A DNA stretch of 64,000 nucleotides from Oehlia diaphana (lineage: Eukaryota > Glomeromycota > Glomeromycetes > Glomerales > Glomeraceae): positions 74,996-138,995 of the forward strand of contig QZLH01000035.1 in the NCBI GenBank assembly GCA_003833135.1. Reading direction: 5' to 3'. Shown here one piece after another: positions 46,505 to 63,891 of the stretch (the stretch's first letter is position 1; the number at the start of each line of letters is the position of its first letter). The position numbers and the translations under genes were made by a program. Under the pieces are notes generated by a model. That model saw only the letters and a list, made by a program, of their open reading frames with translations. It had not been told where the DNA came from and did no database searches.

Positions 46505-47655
46505 AATTTGAGATCTGGCTATAAATCAAATTTTGTAGTCATTAATAAAATTCATTTAATTGGCATTTTTGTAGATAAGATATTACTGCATCTAGTACAA
46601 CAAAATGAAAATATTACACAGTATTTTATAGCAAAAAAATCACAACTTTTAAATACATTAATAATTCTTCTTCTGATGAAATTAAAAAATGACTTGTCTT
46701 TGTAGTGATAGCAGATTCTTATTATTTATAAATTTTCACTGATCAATATCCAGATCATGAATTAATTTATTATTTTATTAATTATTGTTTTATTTATAAT
46801 TTACATATTTTTAATTATAAATTATAAGAATTGACAGTTTAATTTATATAAATTTTTTATTTTTTTATTAATAATAAAAAAAAAATTGTTAATTTTGGTA
46901 AATTAACATAATTTGAATAAACTGAAATTATATTTTATTAAACAAATTTAAATTTATATTATTTTAGAATCTTATTATAATCATATTTTGAGTTTTAGCA
47001 AATTAGTATAGATTTTAAATGGATAATTTGATTTTTAGCAAATTAGATCTATTTTAGTAAAAGCAAAAAGTGCTTAAATTTATGCAAATCAGTTATGAGT
47101 TATATATGTGATGTCTGGGATCCTGATTGGATAGTCCAATATCTATGTCTTTACTTTATATTAATTTTAGTAATAATTTAAAAAAATTTTTTTTTTAAGA
47201 CTTAACAAAAACTGATCCAACTGGGATATAAAACCATTTTACTTACTTTGTATTACTTAATCTAATTTTATTTGATTTTATAGTTAATTCATGATCTGGA
47301 TATCGATCAGTGAAAATTTGTAAATAATAAGAATCTGCCATTGCCACAAGATCGACTACGATAATGCGAAAAGTTTTATAAAATATCATATACGTACATC
47401 ATGTTAATGTCATGTAATTTGTATATTACATCACTTTTACAATAAAGTCATTTTTTAATTTTTATCAGAAGGAAAATTAATAATGCATTCAAAAGCTGTA
47501 ATTTTTCTACTATAAAATACTACGTAATATTTTCATTTTGTTATACTGGATGCAGTGATACCTTACCCACAAAAATGCCAATTAAATGGATTTCATTAAT
47601 GATCTACAAAATTTTGCCTCATTTTTTAATAGTAATTTTCATTGATTTATAGCCG
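46505..47655. repeat. Large inverted repeat with coding-like arms
   Basis: The left arm (46505-46760) and the right arm (47283-47655) are imperfect inverted copies, separated by about 520 bp. Shared landmarks are AATTGGCATTTTTGTAGATAA, ACAAAATGAAAATATTAC and AATTCATGATCTGGATATC with their complements. Both arms translate to similar peptides (left IHLIGIFVDKILLHLVQQNE; right IHLIGIFVGKVSLHPV then a stop), so the arms may derive from a host or transposon gene fragment. Confidence 0.68.
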
Positions 47656-48006
47656 AACCTCAAATTAAACTTCTTAAATCAAAAAATAAAATAAATAAAA
47701 TAAGAAAAAGAAAAGAGAAAAAATAAACAAAAGGGAATCAAAGATTAAATCTTTAATTTAGATAATTAATATTCTGGTATTCACAGTTTCTTTAAAAAAC
47801 AATTAAGAGTAAAAAATTGAAATTTCAGAAAAAAAAGAAAAATTAAATTAAAATAAAGGAAAATTATAATTTTAAGAAAACTCTAAAGTGAAAAACTAAG
47901 TAAAGAAGAAAATAAATTCCAAGTCTCTATTTATTACTATAATTTCTCAAATAATAATAATAATAAAGAAAAAGCTCATTTTTTAAATAGTTATTTCTAT
48001 TTTAAC

Positions 48007-48228
48007 TAAGGTTGCTTGCCAAAACCTCTCCAAAATCCTGCGATAAATTTCGGCAAGATTTTACTATATGTTTACTATAGTTTCGGCAGGGTTTCGGCAG
48101 TTTCGGCAAATGGGGGTTTCGGCATTTCGGCAAAGTTTCGGCAGGATTTTTAATATGATTTAATATAGTTTCGGCATTTTCCGTATAGGTTTCGGCAGTT
48201 ATTAAGAAGGTTTCGGCAAGCAACCTTA
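48007..48228. mobile_element. MITE of the AAGGTTGCTTG family, 222 bp, intact
   Basis: Ends TAAGGTTGCTTGCC and GGCAAGCAACCTTA are perfect inverted repeats. A perfect 8-bp duplication ATTTTAAC lies at 47999-48006 and 48229-48236. The interior is a series of TTTCGGCA/TTTCGGCAG motifs. The frame at 48002-48223 on the minus strand comes from these repeats and is not a gene. Confidence 0.92.
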
Positions 48229-48704
48229 ATTTTAACTAATACCTTAATAATATTTTTAAAAATAAAGAAACTAATGAAAACCTTCATGCTAATATAAAGT
48301 TTAAAATCCAGCCATCTAATATGTAACTGTTACATCTTTAAAAATTTAATAGGATAAAAGTTTTGCAAAAATAAAATTATTTCTGGTAAAAAACTACTTC
48401 AAGTTAAATAATTTCACTAAACTAGAAAGAAGTTTTAAGTTCAAAAAAAAAATTTTTTTAAAATCTTTAAATTGAATAAAAACACCTTATAGTTCTTTAA
48501 GTGAGAAAAACTTATACTTTTTCTTCAATAACTTTTGCCAAAAAAATGGTTAAGTAATTAGCAAGTGAGAAATGTAGAAAAAATTTTTTTTTTATTAATT
48601 ATAAAACCTGTAAATTTATTTTAAAATGTTAGTTATTTATTGAGTAATAATTTATTCTTTAAATTTATTAGATAAATCTAAAATATTTAGCAAATAATTA
48701 AATA

Positions 48705-49006
48705 GGATCTCGGATATCTAATATAGAGATCATAATGGACTTTTGGCCAAAAACACCTTTTTTTGCTAAAATTTAAAAAATAATTTTTTGTAAATATTTC
48801 AGCATCTAGTGATTCAAATTTGATGAACTTTTTTTATTTTATAGTTCTCATTTAGCTAATTAGCTCCATAATTTTAAAAAAAAATTCATCAAAATAAACT
48901 ACTGGATGCTGAGATATTTACAAAAAATGATTTTTTGAGTTTTTAAAAAATGGGCCAATTTGCTAAAAGTGTAACTTATGACCAGTTTTAGAGATATCTG
49001 GGATCC
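48705..49006. mobile_element. Foldback element with GGATCTCGGATATCT ends, about 300 bp
   Basis: The left end GGATCTCGGATATCT and right end AGATATCTGGGATCC are inverted repeats. The arms carry AATTTTTTGTAAATATTTCAG and its complement around a centre near 48860. Related ends occur at 41325-41350 and near 46135 and 47120, suggesting a dispersed family. Confidence 0.72.
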
Positions 49007-51165
49007 TAATTAAATAATAAAAAGTTAAATTTTAAATAAAATACTTTTTAGAATTGAAAAAAAATATAATTATAAATATACTATATATGATAACTGTAAC
49101 CTATAAATAACAATAGTCCAAAATTTAAAATTTTATTTATTTATATTATATAACTTATTTTTAAAGTACTTTGTTAAAATATTAATTATCACATAAGTGA
49201 AATTTTTTTTTACTATATTACATGGAATTCTTGTGGATTTTCATGGAATTCTTGTAAAATCCATAAAAACTAGTCCAAACTTTTATATTATGTAATAAAT
49301 TTTACAACTTTAACCCATAATATTAAATAAAATTCTTATTAAATTCTATAAAATAATCTAATAGAAATATTTAATATATATTATCCTATCATTTTATCAG
49401 TTTAGTTTTTTCTTTTACTATTTAATTTACAATTTATAAAAATGTGAAATCACATTATATTAGTGTAATTTATAGATAACACTCATTATAGTATAACTAA
49501 AAAGAGAGTTTATTAACTTAAAAGGACTTTAAAAAATATTAAAATAGGTAAATTTTGTAAAAAAATTTATTATTGATTATACATATTTTTTAAAATTAGA
49601 ATTATAATAGTATCAGTTAGTTAACTAAATAGAAAAATAAAATACTGATTAACATTATTGAAAAAGAAAAGATTTACATAATTATTTTGGGTTATTTTAT
49701 ACATATTTATTTTATTATTTTTTACAATTCTAACTTAGACCAACATAAATATACTTATAAAGGAAAATGTAACTATATTTAGATATATTTATAGAGAGGA
49801 TTAGCTGTATTAATATCAATAGTTTTACTTTTTTAGTATAGATTTATAACTTTAATTTAAATTTCAAAACTTTGGTAATTTTTATATTTACTTTTAAAAA
49901 CTTTTTTTTAAAGGCTTTAATAAATAAGTTATTAAAATTATTTTTGAAAAAAAAGGTATAGAAAAGTTTTAGGATTACTTCTAAATCTTTTTACAAAAGT
50001 ATTTTTATAAAGATTTTATTTTATTTTATTTTATAAAATTTTAATTTTTTAATTTTTTTTAATTATATAAATCTTATGGTTAATTTTATTTATCAAATGC
50101 TGATTTTAATTAGCAGTTTTTAATAGCTAAATTTATTTATTAATAGAATAGTTGTACTAATATTCTAGTAATATTAAATATATAATAAATGCATTATGCA
50201 AATTCTTTTAAAAATGGTTTTTTCAGTTAATAATTCTATATTAAAAATTATAGAAAATAGTAAAATTATATAAAATCTGTTAATGAATTAATAAGAAATT
50301 TTTATTTGTTAAAATTTTAGAATTATTTTTTGTACTAAAAAATTTAAATAACATGCATAAATTGGTTTTTTTTTCAAATCTCGTTAATATGTTAAATCAT
50401 GTGATCGATTTTTAGAACACAGAATTGGTCTGGGCGATTCAAACTAGTTCGACTTTCAAAAGTGTACGAAAAATACAAGCTTTGTTAGTTGTTTGAATAT
50501 TCTAGTAATATTTTACTCTTGGTTTACTTAAAATTTTAATACATACCGAGTTGCATACTACCAATTGAGCCTTTTATAAGACAATTGGAAAGCTGCAGTC
50601 TTTCGTTTTCTTAACCCTGTAAAAATTAATTCCTTTAATACCTTTTATATTCCTCGACTTTTGATTTCGCCTCGGGTAAGTATTTATTTAGACTTTTAAG
50701 ATCATTTGTCTATAGTCTATTTATTTTAATCTTAAATTTATATTTATATTTTACAGACTTTCCGCGTTTCTTTTTGATTTGTTTAACTTTGACTCGGTTA
50801 CCTTGCTTTGATTTTTTTTCAAACATAGAAAGAAGCCAACATCCAGTTAGTGAGAACGCGCCCAATGTTAGTTTTTTTTGTCCATGATAAAATGTTTGAT
50901 TTATTACTCAACTCTGTTGTTTTTTATCGTAATAGGACTTGTTGACCGTTCAAACTTCGCGAGCTTGTCCAGTCCTATTAATTCAATATTAATTCTTACA
51001 TTAGTTATTTCTTGCGAATATAATAGATTCGCTTAAATTTATCTTTGCTTTATCGTATTTATCCTTCTATTTTATTTATTTAATAATTATCGTTTATTAA
51101 TATAAAGTTAATTAAAATTTATTATTATTATTATTATTGTTATTTTTAGGTAAGATATTTGAAAA

Positions 51166-55566
<4,401 letters not shown>

Positions 55567-56290
55567 TGGACATAGGAAAGGGATTGAATATATTAGTTGT
55601 AAAAAGAAAAGGCATTGATTAATTAATGCTACTTGACATTATTCGAAGTATATTTATTATTTGCCTTTATTTTTATTTAAAAAAGAAAAAAATTAAGAAC
55701 CCAAAAATACAAGAATATTATTGGTAGCTAATGGATAGAATTATTTTGATAGAAATTATTGTGTTTTCGAAAGGTGGAAAACATCCAAAAAATAATATAT
55801 TTGTTTCATTCAAAGATGGATATTTATTTTTTCCCAAAATTTAAATTATAATTTGCAATTTAGGTTGGATTGACTTGTAATTTTGACTCGATTTATTAAC
55901 TGTGAAAAAAGACTGTAACAATTTGTATTTTTTATTCTGTGTTGTTCTAAGTGTATTAATTTTTTAATTACAATCGAATAACAAAAACAGCCGAACTAAA
56001 AAATTTTAGGTAATTGATTTAATTTCACACCATTATCATTGAGTTTATGATTGGATTTTGTTTTGTTAATTCTTCAGCATTTGGCATTTAATTATATGAA
56101 AAAAAAACCTTTGATTAAAACAATACTTTTTAATCAGAAAATTTAAATGAATTAATTTTATTTAACTATGCAAAAGATTTACTTGTAAATTTGTTAATAT
56201 TTTATTATATGCAAATAATACATAAATACATTATATAAAACAAACAGCAATCATTTTTTTTTTTTTAGTTTAAAGAATTAAAATAAATTT
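55567..56290. other. Convergent intergenic region between YAK1 and STI1
   Basis: Two 3' UTRs must share these 724 bp. The sequence is AT-rich with no reading frame of note and no recognisable repeat. Confidence 0.6.
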
Positions 56291-58801
56291 TTAGGCAGTT
56301 CTCAAAACTCCTGCATTGATTAATTTATGAATATTCGCTGCTACGGTAGGATTTTTCAAATGTCTAAAATTAAAATGTAAAAAATATTATTAATAAATCG
56401 CAAATTTAATTGAAATCAAGTCTTTCTTGTACATACTCCTTAAAAGCACGAGGATCTTCCTGACTTTGTTGAAGAATTTGTTGCATAACAGGGTCTTGAA
56501 GAATTCTCTATATTAAGTAAAAATCAAGAATTAAAATTAAAATTCACCAAATTATAATAAATATTATAAATATTTATTATATTTATTTACCGCAATTTCA
56601 GGATCACTTGCGGCTTTTCTTAAAGTTTCTTCAGTACTTTCTTGTGAACCACTGGCATTACTTTGCCACATCGCTTCGCGACATTTTTGTGTTTGTTTAG
56701 CAATTTCCGCGGCATGTTGGCCGGTTGTATCATGTTTTAAAGCTGCATCACAAGTTTCCATACATTTTGAATATTCCTTTTTCGAGAATTCAACAGCAGC
56801 TTTACGAATATATGCCTTAACTGTAAAGAAAAGTTAATAGTTAATGCGATTATCAATAATTTATAATATTGAAATAATTAGCATACCGAAAGTAGGATCA
56901 AGACTAATACAAGTTTCACAATCTTTTAATGCTTCGGGATAAGCCATTAATTTAGTATAACAAGCAGCCCGATTACTATAAGCTCTTGGATCCTTTTCAT
57001 TACGTTTAATAGCTTCAGTGTATTTTGCTACGGCGTTAGCAAAATCATTTTTCTTAAATAACTCATTTCCTTCTTCACGTGCTTTATCAGATAATTCAGG
57101 ATTATAATAAGCTTCTTTCTCCTTCTTGACTTTTAATTTTTCTGTATCGTTTAATTTTTTTAATGTTTCTGGTGTACGATGTTCTGTTAATGATTTTTGA
57201 TAATATTTAATTGCTTCATCCAATTTATCTAATTTATAATATGCATTTCCAATTCTTCCATATGCACTATGAATTTAAAGGAAAGAAGTTAGATTTAAAT
57301 CGATTAGGGAAAAAAATATAATTTTTTGATTCTTACCGAGCAATCAATTTGAAATCTACACGATGTTCACGACCAACTTCGATAGCATTCTCACAAGTTT
57401 TGATGCACTCATCGTACTTTTCTTGTTCAAATAATACGGCTTACAATAAACAAAATTCATGATTAAAAGCTATTTTATTAAATATACGTTACCGATTACT
57501 GTACTCACCAGCCTTATTTGTTAAAATTGATGCATTAGTAGGATCTAATTCCCAAGCTTTGTCATAATGTTTTAATGCTTCCTCAAATTCTCGCTTCTTG
57601 TATGCTGTGTTACCAAGTTCTTTTTCCTTGACAGATTTCTCTTTATTAAGTTCTTCTTCGGTTTTTTCCGTTGGTTCAGGAATGTCATGTTCCTGTGGTT
57701 CAGGTGGCTTACGCAAACAAAAATAAGTTACAATTTAATTGTCCTTATTGTCCTTGAAGGTTTAAACCGTTTTATTATAACATACCTCTTCAGGTTGCGA
57801 TGATTGCGGTGGTTGCTGTGGTTGCTGTGATTGTGGTGGTTCTTGTGAACCACTTTGAGGATTCACTGAACCAGTCAGTATATACATAAATACATTCTTT
57901 ATACGGTCATCCTGTAAATGGCTATTATAAAAGTTAAATATATTCATACAAATATACTTATTAATATTATATACACTTACGCGTTAAGTTGTTTGGGATC
58001 AGCTTGTATAGCTTTAACCTTTTCAACGAAATCAGGTTGATCTAAGTACGGTCTCAATTGTGGATTTAACGCGATTTTAACCAATATATCATCAGAGAAT
58101 ATTTTACCAAATGGACCTATTAATTTAAATTGTGGGTTAGAAACCAATAAAATCTACGAGAATCATTAATAATCATTGAATAGAATTCGGTATTATTATT
58201 GGAAATTAGCTATCTAAATAGTTTACGACAAAATTTCGAATTTATTTTTATTACCATTATTATCTAAGGTATCTAAGGCTGACTCAACTTCATCGAATGA
58301 TTTTTTTAGCTGGGCATTATTTGGGTCGTGTTTAAGGCCTTCTTGGTAAGTATCACGGGCTTCTTCTAATTTTCCAAGACCGTGAAGAGCTGCTCCTTTT
58401 CTACTATAGCCCTATTCCAAGTAAAATAAAATTATATTACCTTTTTACTAACTTGAACAACCTCATTATTATCAAGCGAAGAATGGCGCGTTTCTATTGA
58501 AGTATATACCTTTGCCCAATCTTTTTTCAATTCAATGGTTTTATTTGCGTTTTCTAAAGCTTTATCGTATTGCTTTAACGACGCATAGCAGGCAGACATA
58601 TTTGAATAAAGCACATGGTTTGTGGGGTCTATTTCTATAGCTTTAGTAAATAATTCTATTGCTTTTTCATAATTTTTAGCGGCGAAGGCTTCATTTCCTT
58701 TAGCTTTCAATTCTTCAGCCTATAAAAAAATTATATATTATTATTTCTAATTTGTTACTTTGGTTACTTTTCATTAGATATCCTTCCATACTTACACTCA
58801 T
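56291..58801 (-). CDS. STI1: Hsp70/Hsp90 co-chaperone STI1 (HOP)
   Basis: Eleven exons (58801-58796, 58719-58510, 58411-58255, 58116-57981, 57921-57786, 57707-57509, 57439-57337, 57266-56887, 56820-56591, 56507-56437, 56363-56291) give 566 aa. The first coding exon is only 6 nt (Met-Ser). Domain order is as in HOP: TPR1 ([20 protein letters not shown]) binding the Hsp70 C-terminus; DP1 ([19 protein letters not shown]); a Pro/Gln-rich linker; TPR2A ([20 protein letters not shown]) binding the Hsp90 EEVD tail; TPR2B ([20 protein letters not shown]); and DP2 at the end ([32 protein letters not shown]). It hands clients from Hsp70 to Hsp90 in the cytosol. Confidence 0.97.
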
Positions 58802-59703
58802 TATTACAAAATTTTTTTTATTTAAGCATAAAAAGGTTTGAAACGAAAGTTGGTAAGGAATCGTAAATTGAAAAAAATAACACGCCGTTATATATAAATA
58901 GATCTTCCGCAGTTACGTGTTGAAAGAACGTGCCAGAAATTTCCGAAAAAAAGTTCACTATTAGGTTGGCTGTACTAACACATGACATGTAATTTCAAAA
59001 AGCCAAATTTTTTATTTTTTTTATTTCTGGAAAAAATAATAATCGTAATAATAATAAACTCAAAAAAAAGACAATAATTTGAATTTGAAATCAACGCCAA
59101 AAAATAAAAAAAAATAAGAATTTTTAAATAAGGATATTAAATAAGGATCTTTAAAATAATGTTATCACTTAAAATACAAAAATAGATGAAAATAAAGGAA
59201 AACAGAAAAAGTAATATATATATATGTTAGCTTTTGAATTAGCTTTTTTTTTATTTTATAAAAGAAAAAAGAAATAATAAATATATTGTTACATATATGT
59301 ATATTTTAATATATTATAAAAATCATCTATTTTTTTTTTTGTCTTCTTGTCAGACTTTAAACAAGAAAAGTTTATATATGTATTTGGTAATATATATATA
59401 TATATATATATTTTTTTAAAAAAAATTTTTTTGAGTCCGATTTATAAACCCAACTATATAGAAGACACCCACTAATTTTTTTATAGATTATCCAAAGTGC
59501 AAGAATCTAGATCGGCTCAACCTATTGTTCTGTCCCGAATTCTTGAATCTTGGACAAAATATAAAGCCGAGATACTTCCAGAAGTTGTTACACGCGTAAA
59601 AAAAAATTTTTTATACAAATAACGGAGAATAAATAATTATATCTCTATCATTAAGAATAGGCTCCCCGTCGATCTATTGTCCAGCAAATTATATATTTTT
59701 CTT
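58802..59703. other. Intergenic region upstream of STI1
   Basis: This interval holds the STI1 promoter side and the 3' UTR of the Sec2-like gene. The sequence has A/T runs and a (TA)n tract at about 59390-59410. Near 58905-58930 there is a less AT-rich patch close to the STI1 start (TTCCGCAGTTACGTG). No gene seen. Confidence 0.5.
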
Positions 59704-62261
59704 TTAATGAACAATAACGACCATGCCTTCCATTTCAGGATTGTTTAATAGTTCGTTGTTAAGAGCTTCCTCTTCTTCGAACATACTCAAACTACCAACA
59801 CGTGCCATACCCATTTTTCTACGATGTTTAAGACATTGTTTATACATAGTCCAAACAGCTGAATTAGCAAGTAGTCCCTGACGTAAATGTGAAAGATAAG
59901 TATAGAAATCGCAGACAGCAACAACGCGATCTCTACAGAATCGATCAAGAGGAATCCATCCAGGGGTTCCAGTTACAGAGAATCTTGATGTTCGTGATGA
60001 TGACATTGTTGTAGCTGATGGTGGTACAACTGCATCAGGTCCAGAAAGTCTCATACGGAAATCACAACTTCTTAAATGACCACAAAGGCCACATTTAACT
60101 TTTGGTGATGGCGGAGGTTCTTGATAACTATTTTGCCGTGTAATTGACGTATTGCTAATTTGACTGGACATTGGTGTAGAATTCGAAGAATTGAAATATA
60201 TAGTTTGAATTTCGCATTGATTCTTCATAATAGCATCTAATAAGCGTCTCTTGTAGAAAGGTGATTTCCAGCCACTGCTTCCTTCAAAAAGACAAGGTTG
60301 AATATCTTCAACCATACAACGTTTCATAAATGCATGAGTAGGCGTAGAATTTGTAGGAACAGGAGAAGTTACAAATGATTTAACATATTCTTGGAATTCT
60401 TCAAACACAACTCCATCAATATATACGCGTCTACCCTTTTGCATGTATTCATCAACAGAAGCAGTAGAGAAAATACTAGGCGACATATGTCCAAAGTTTC
60501 CAAATATTCTGCTAGAACGAGGACTGTTTACAGGGGAATTTGACATTAAGCTCCTCCTTATGACAGAATTTCTGTTTAATCCACTAGTTGGAGTTGGCGC
60601 TGTTTGTCGTTGTTTTGTTGTATCCAGATGAACCAATAATAATTTCAACTCTCTTAAGCGGTCTTGTCTAGTTCCCGAAGATTTGATAGAGGCTTCTAAT
60701 TTACCTTTAAATTCTCTATTTAACATTTCTAGTTCTTCATGAGTATTAGCTTCATCAAATACCATTTGATTTACTTTATCAAACATTGCATTTATCCAAT
60801 CATCAATTTCTTGTTCTAAACTCTCCTTACTAACTTGAAGTTGAGCACGAAGAGTTTGTTCCTCCGAAAGAGATATAGCAAGAGCTGAAAGATCTCGTTT
60901 AAGATAAGCACGTTCTTCAATATGTTGGTCAACTTGCGCAAGTAAAGTATTACAATTTGGACAAAGATTTGCTGTTTGAGATAAATCAGGAACAGGTCCC
61001 TGTGGAGGAAGATGATCATGAATATGCGTGTCAAGCTCATCATCTGATTCCTCTTCTTCCTGATCTGTTTCTTCTTCTTCACGTTCTGTTCGATCGTCAA
61101 TGTCTTCTGGTTCATCATGTACATAATTATTAATTAACGTTTTATTGTTAGACATTGCAAAGTCCGCGCGTCGACGATGTTCCAATTCTTCTTCATCATC
61201 AATATTATCATAATTAATTGAAGTTTGGTAAGTATCATCAATTTCTTCAGGGTCATGAGGATCAGGATAATCTGCAATGTCTTCATCTCCATCTAAATCA
61301 ACATCATCAAGACTGACAGAAAATTCGCTGCAGACAGATTCTCTTCTTGAGATATTATTATCATCGTCTGGTTTCTGTTGAGAATTATCATTATTATTAT
61401 CATTATTATCATTATCATTATCGTTTGCAGGATTTTGTTCATCATTTATTCTATCAGATTCGTAATCGTCGTTAAATGGTTGAATTTTCGAATCACGCCT
61501 CATTGAGACGAATGAGTGCTGTTTTTTATATTCTTTAGAAGCAACTTTATTATTATTTTGTGCGTTTTTTAAATAGTTTAGGCATAATTTAATACTATCT
61601 AAAAATTGTCCTTCTAAATCGGTCGATTCAACCGCAGTAGCATTATCATCATCATCTTTGCTATTATCATCATCGTCATCAAGATTTTGAGCTCTAAATG
61701 TTTCTACAGTTCTTGCCAATACAATTATTGCCTCTCGAGCTCCAAATTCGAGTCTACTAATCTTTGTTTTCAAATTATGAACATACTCATCTTTCTCACC
61801 AAGTTCTTGAAGCAATTGGTCACGTTCTTGTTCATGAGATTCGTTTATAACCTGGTTCAAAAATAAAAATAATGTTAAGTAAAGATTTTATTATCAAATT
61901 TTAATTTATCAAATTATCATGCCCGATCATATTATCATCCGCTGGCGAAGTTTGTTGAACTTCTACAACCATCGTTGCAGCTTAGATTGATATATTGATT
62001 CAACTGATACTCTATGCTAAAAAGATTGTTTCAAATAAAAAAACGCATATTCCCCGAGATTTACACAAACTTTATATAATAACATCCGAGATTTACAATA
62101 TTAATACACACCTCCAAATCATTTTCCAATTCAACAACCCTATTTTCCAATTTAGCTACAAGATCTTGTGCTTGAAGTATTAAAGGAATAAAATTTGTTT
62201 CGTTCATTTGTTGTAAACTTTCTTGCCCGTTCATTGTGAGTGAACTATCAAGTGCTGGCAT
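59704..62261 (-). CDS. SEC2: Sec2-type Rab guanine nucleotide exchange factor
   Basis: Two exons (62261-62112 and 61851-59704) give 765 aa. Sec2/Rabin proteins activate Sec4/Rab8 on secretory vesicles for polarised exocytosis. The N-terminus has a leucine-rich coiled coil (QDLVAKLENRVVELENDLE). It is followed by long acidic Asp/Asn/Glu tracts (about 61640-61050). The exchange coiled coil is LCPNCNTLLAQVDQHIEERA to EIDDWINAMFDKVNQMVFDE, the Sec2p signature. The C-terminal half is the Rabin-like domain: YVKSFVTSPVPTNSTPTHAF, CLFEGSSGWKSPFYKRRLLD, CGLCGHLRSCDFRMRLSG and DRFCRDRVVAVCDFYTYLSH. A stretch within the intron (61925-61985) translates openly but has no donor site and is left out. Confidence 0.88.
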
Positions 62262-62867
62262 ACTATATTATAAGCAGACAGTGTCTAAAAGAAAAATTTC
62301 ACGTTTTTAACATAACGTATTATTATAAGGTCATTAGAAAAAAAATAGTAAGATCAAAGTATACTTGAAATATATATGAGATGTACCGTAGTAAAATATT
62401 TAAAAAAAGAGACAACGTAAAACGTCACAAGTTAATAAATATATTATTTTTATTTTTTAAAAAAAAAAAATGAATACTAAACCAATAAAAAAAGGTTTAA
62501 AATAAAGAAAAATTTTTTTTAAAGAACAATATAATATAAACTTCCTAACAAAAAAGGGGAAAAGAAAAAAAAAAAGAGGACTGAAAGAAAAAGAATAAGA
62601 AAAAGAAAAAGGGGAAGAAAGGGTGAAGGATTCACAATATTAGAGTATTACAATAAGTATTTATAATGTGCGGCAGAAAAATTTTGGTAACTTAAAACGG
62701 TTATTTAATATGTAAATAATTTTCTTTCTCTTTCTTTCCTCTATAGCCTCATTTTTTTCTCTCTTGCAGTAGATACTACTAAAACTAAAGGTTGTGCAAA
62801 TTACACTTAACCCGTACGGGGATTATAACGACTTTTTCATCACTCATCAGTTATCCAGTTATCACAG

Positions 62868-62898
<31 letters not shown>
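62262..62898. promoter_or_regulatory. Upstream region of the SEC2-like gene
   Basis: A purine-rich stretch (about 62540-62630, AAAAGGGGAAAAG and AGGGTGAAGG) and a pyrimidine tract lie upstream of the start codon. They may belong to the promoter or 5' UTR. A long T run (about 62870-62893) borders the assembly gap. Confidence 0.45.
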
Positions 62899-63448
62899 NN
62901 NNNNNNNNNNNNNNNNNNNNNNNNNNNNNNNNNNNNNNNNNNNNNNNNNNNNNNNNNNNNNNNNNNNNNNNNNNNNNNNNNNNNNNNNNNNNNNNNNNNN
63001 NNNNNNNNNNNNNNNNNNNNNNNNNNNNNNNNNNNNNNNNNNNNNNNNNNNNNNNNNNNNNNNNNNNNNNNNNNNNNNNNNNNNNNNNNNNNNNNNNNNN
63101 NNNNNNNNNNNNNNNNNNNNNNNNNNNNNNNNNNNNNNNNNNNNNNNNNNNNNNNNNNNNNNNNNNNNNNNNNNNNNNNNNNNNNNNNNNNNNNNNNNNN
63201 NNNNNNNNNNNNNNNNNNNNNNNNNNNNNNNNNNNNNNNNNNNNNNNNNNNNNNNNNNNNNNNNNNNNNNNNNNNNNNNNNNNNNNNNNNNNNNNNNNNN
63301 NNNNNNNNNNNNNNNNNNNNNNNNNNNNNNNNNNNNNNNNNNNNNNNNNNNNNNNNNNNNNNNNNNNNNNNNNNNNNNNNNNNNNNNNNNNNNNNNNNNN
63401 NNNNNNNNNNNNNNNNNNNNNNNNNNNNNNNNNNNNNNNNNNNNNNNN
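62899..63448. other. Assembly gap, 550 N
   Basis: All bases are N. The gap is bordered by a T/A homopolymer on the left, and more T runs follow at about 63495-63570, which probably caused the break. Reading frames that cross it are meaningless. Confidence 0.99.
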
Positions 63449-63891
63449 TGTTGTTAGATGAACCAAGTAAGCTTAAGAAAATTTATATAATCTTTTTTTT
63501 TTTTTTTTTTTTAAAATTTTTTCAATCCTTTTTTTTAAAAATGTTTTTTTTTTTTTTTTTTTTTTTTTTGAAAAATCTGATAAATATAATACTGTCAATA
63601 AACAAATACAAAATCGGTTAGAATACCCGCCAATTACAATATTTGTATACAAGTTGGGGACAGTTGGCTGAATTTCTACTTTATGTGTCATGTGAGATGT
63701 AAATCTTAAATTTGTGAAAAGAAAAAAAATCAAGTTTTGGTACAATGAAAAAATCCGATGCATTCAAAAACTAATTTGCAACACAAACCCCAACGATCTG
63801 ACCAATGTCAAAAAAAAAAACACAATTGATCAAATAAGAAATAACGTATAATAGTAATAATAACTTTAATTATTTCTAAACCCTAAAGCTT

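Larger units (their letters stand above)
40525..51165. other. Gene-free, AT-rich repeat island, 10.6 kb
   Basis: No reading frame here has support beyond chance, apart from the repeat-derived frame at 46508-46705. The interval is filled with palindromic elements, MITEs and poly-A/T runs, listed separately. The last about 700 bp (50450-51165) is less repetitive and probably holds the promoter and 5' UTR of YAK1. Confidence 0.75.

Noticed and set aside
48002..48223. 73-aa minus-strand frame with LPKLPKPCRN-like repeats
   Set aside because: Lies exactly within the 222-bp MITE and follows its TTTCGGCA repeats.
61925..61985. Possible extra exon (MVVEVQQTSPADDN) in the SEC2-like gene
   Set aside because: No GT donor follows it and no acceptor gives the right phase; the direct splice 62112 to 61851 keeps the frame and the exon sum.
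62792..63466. Two long reading frames across 62792-63466
   Set aside because: They run through the N gap and contain no real sequence.
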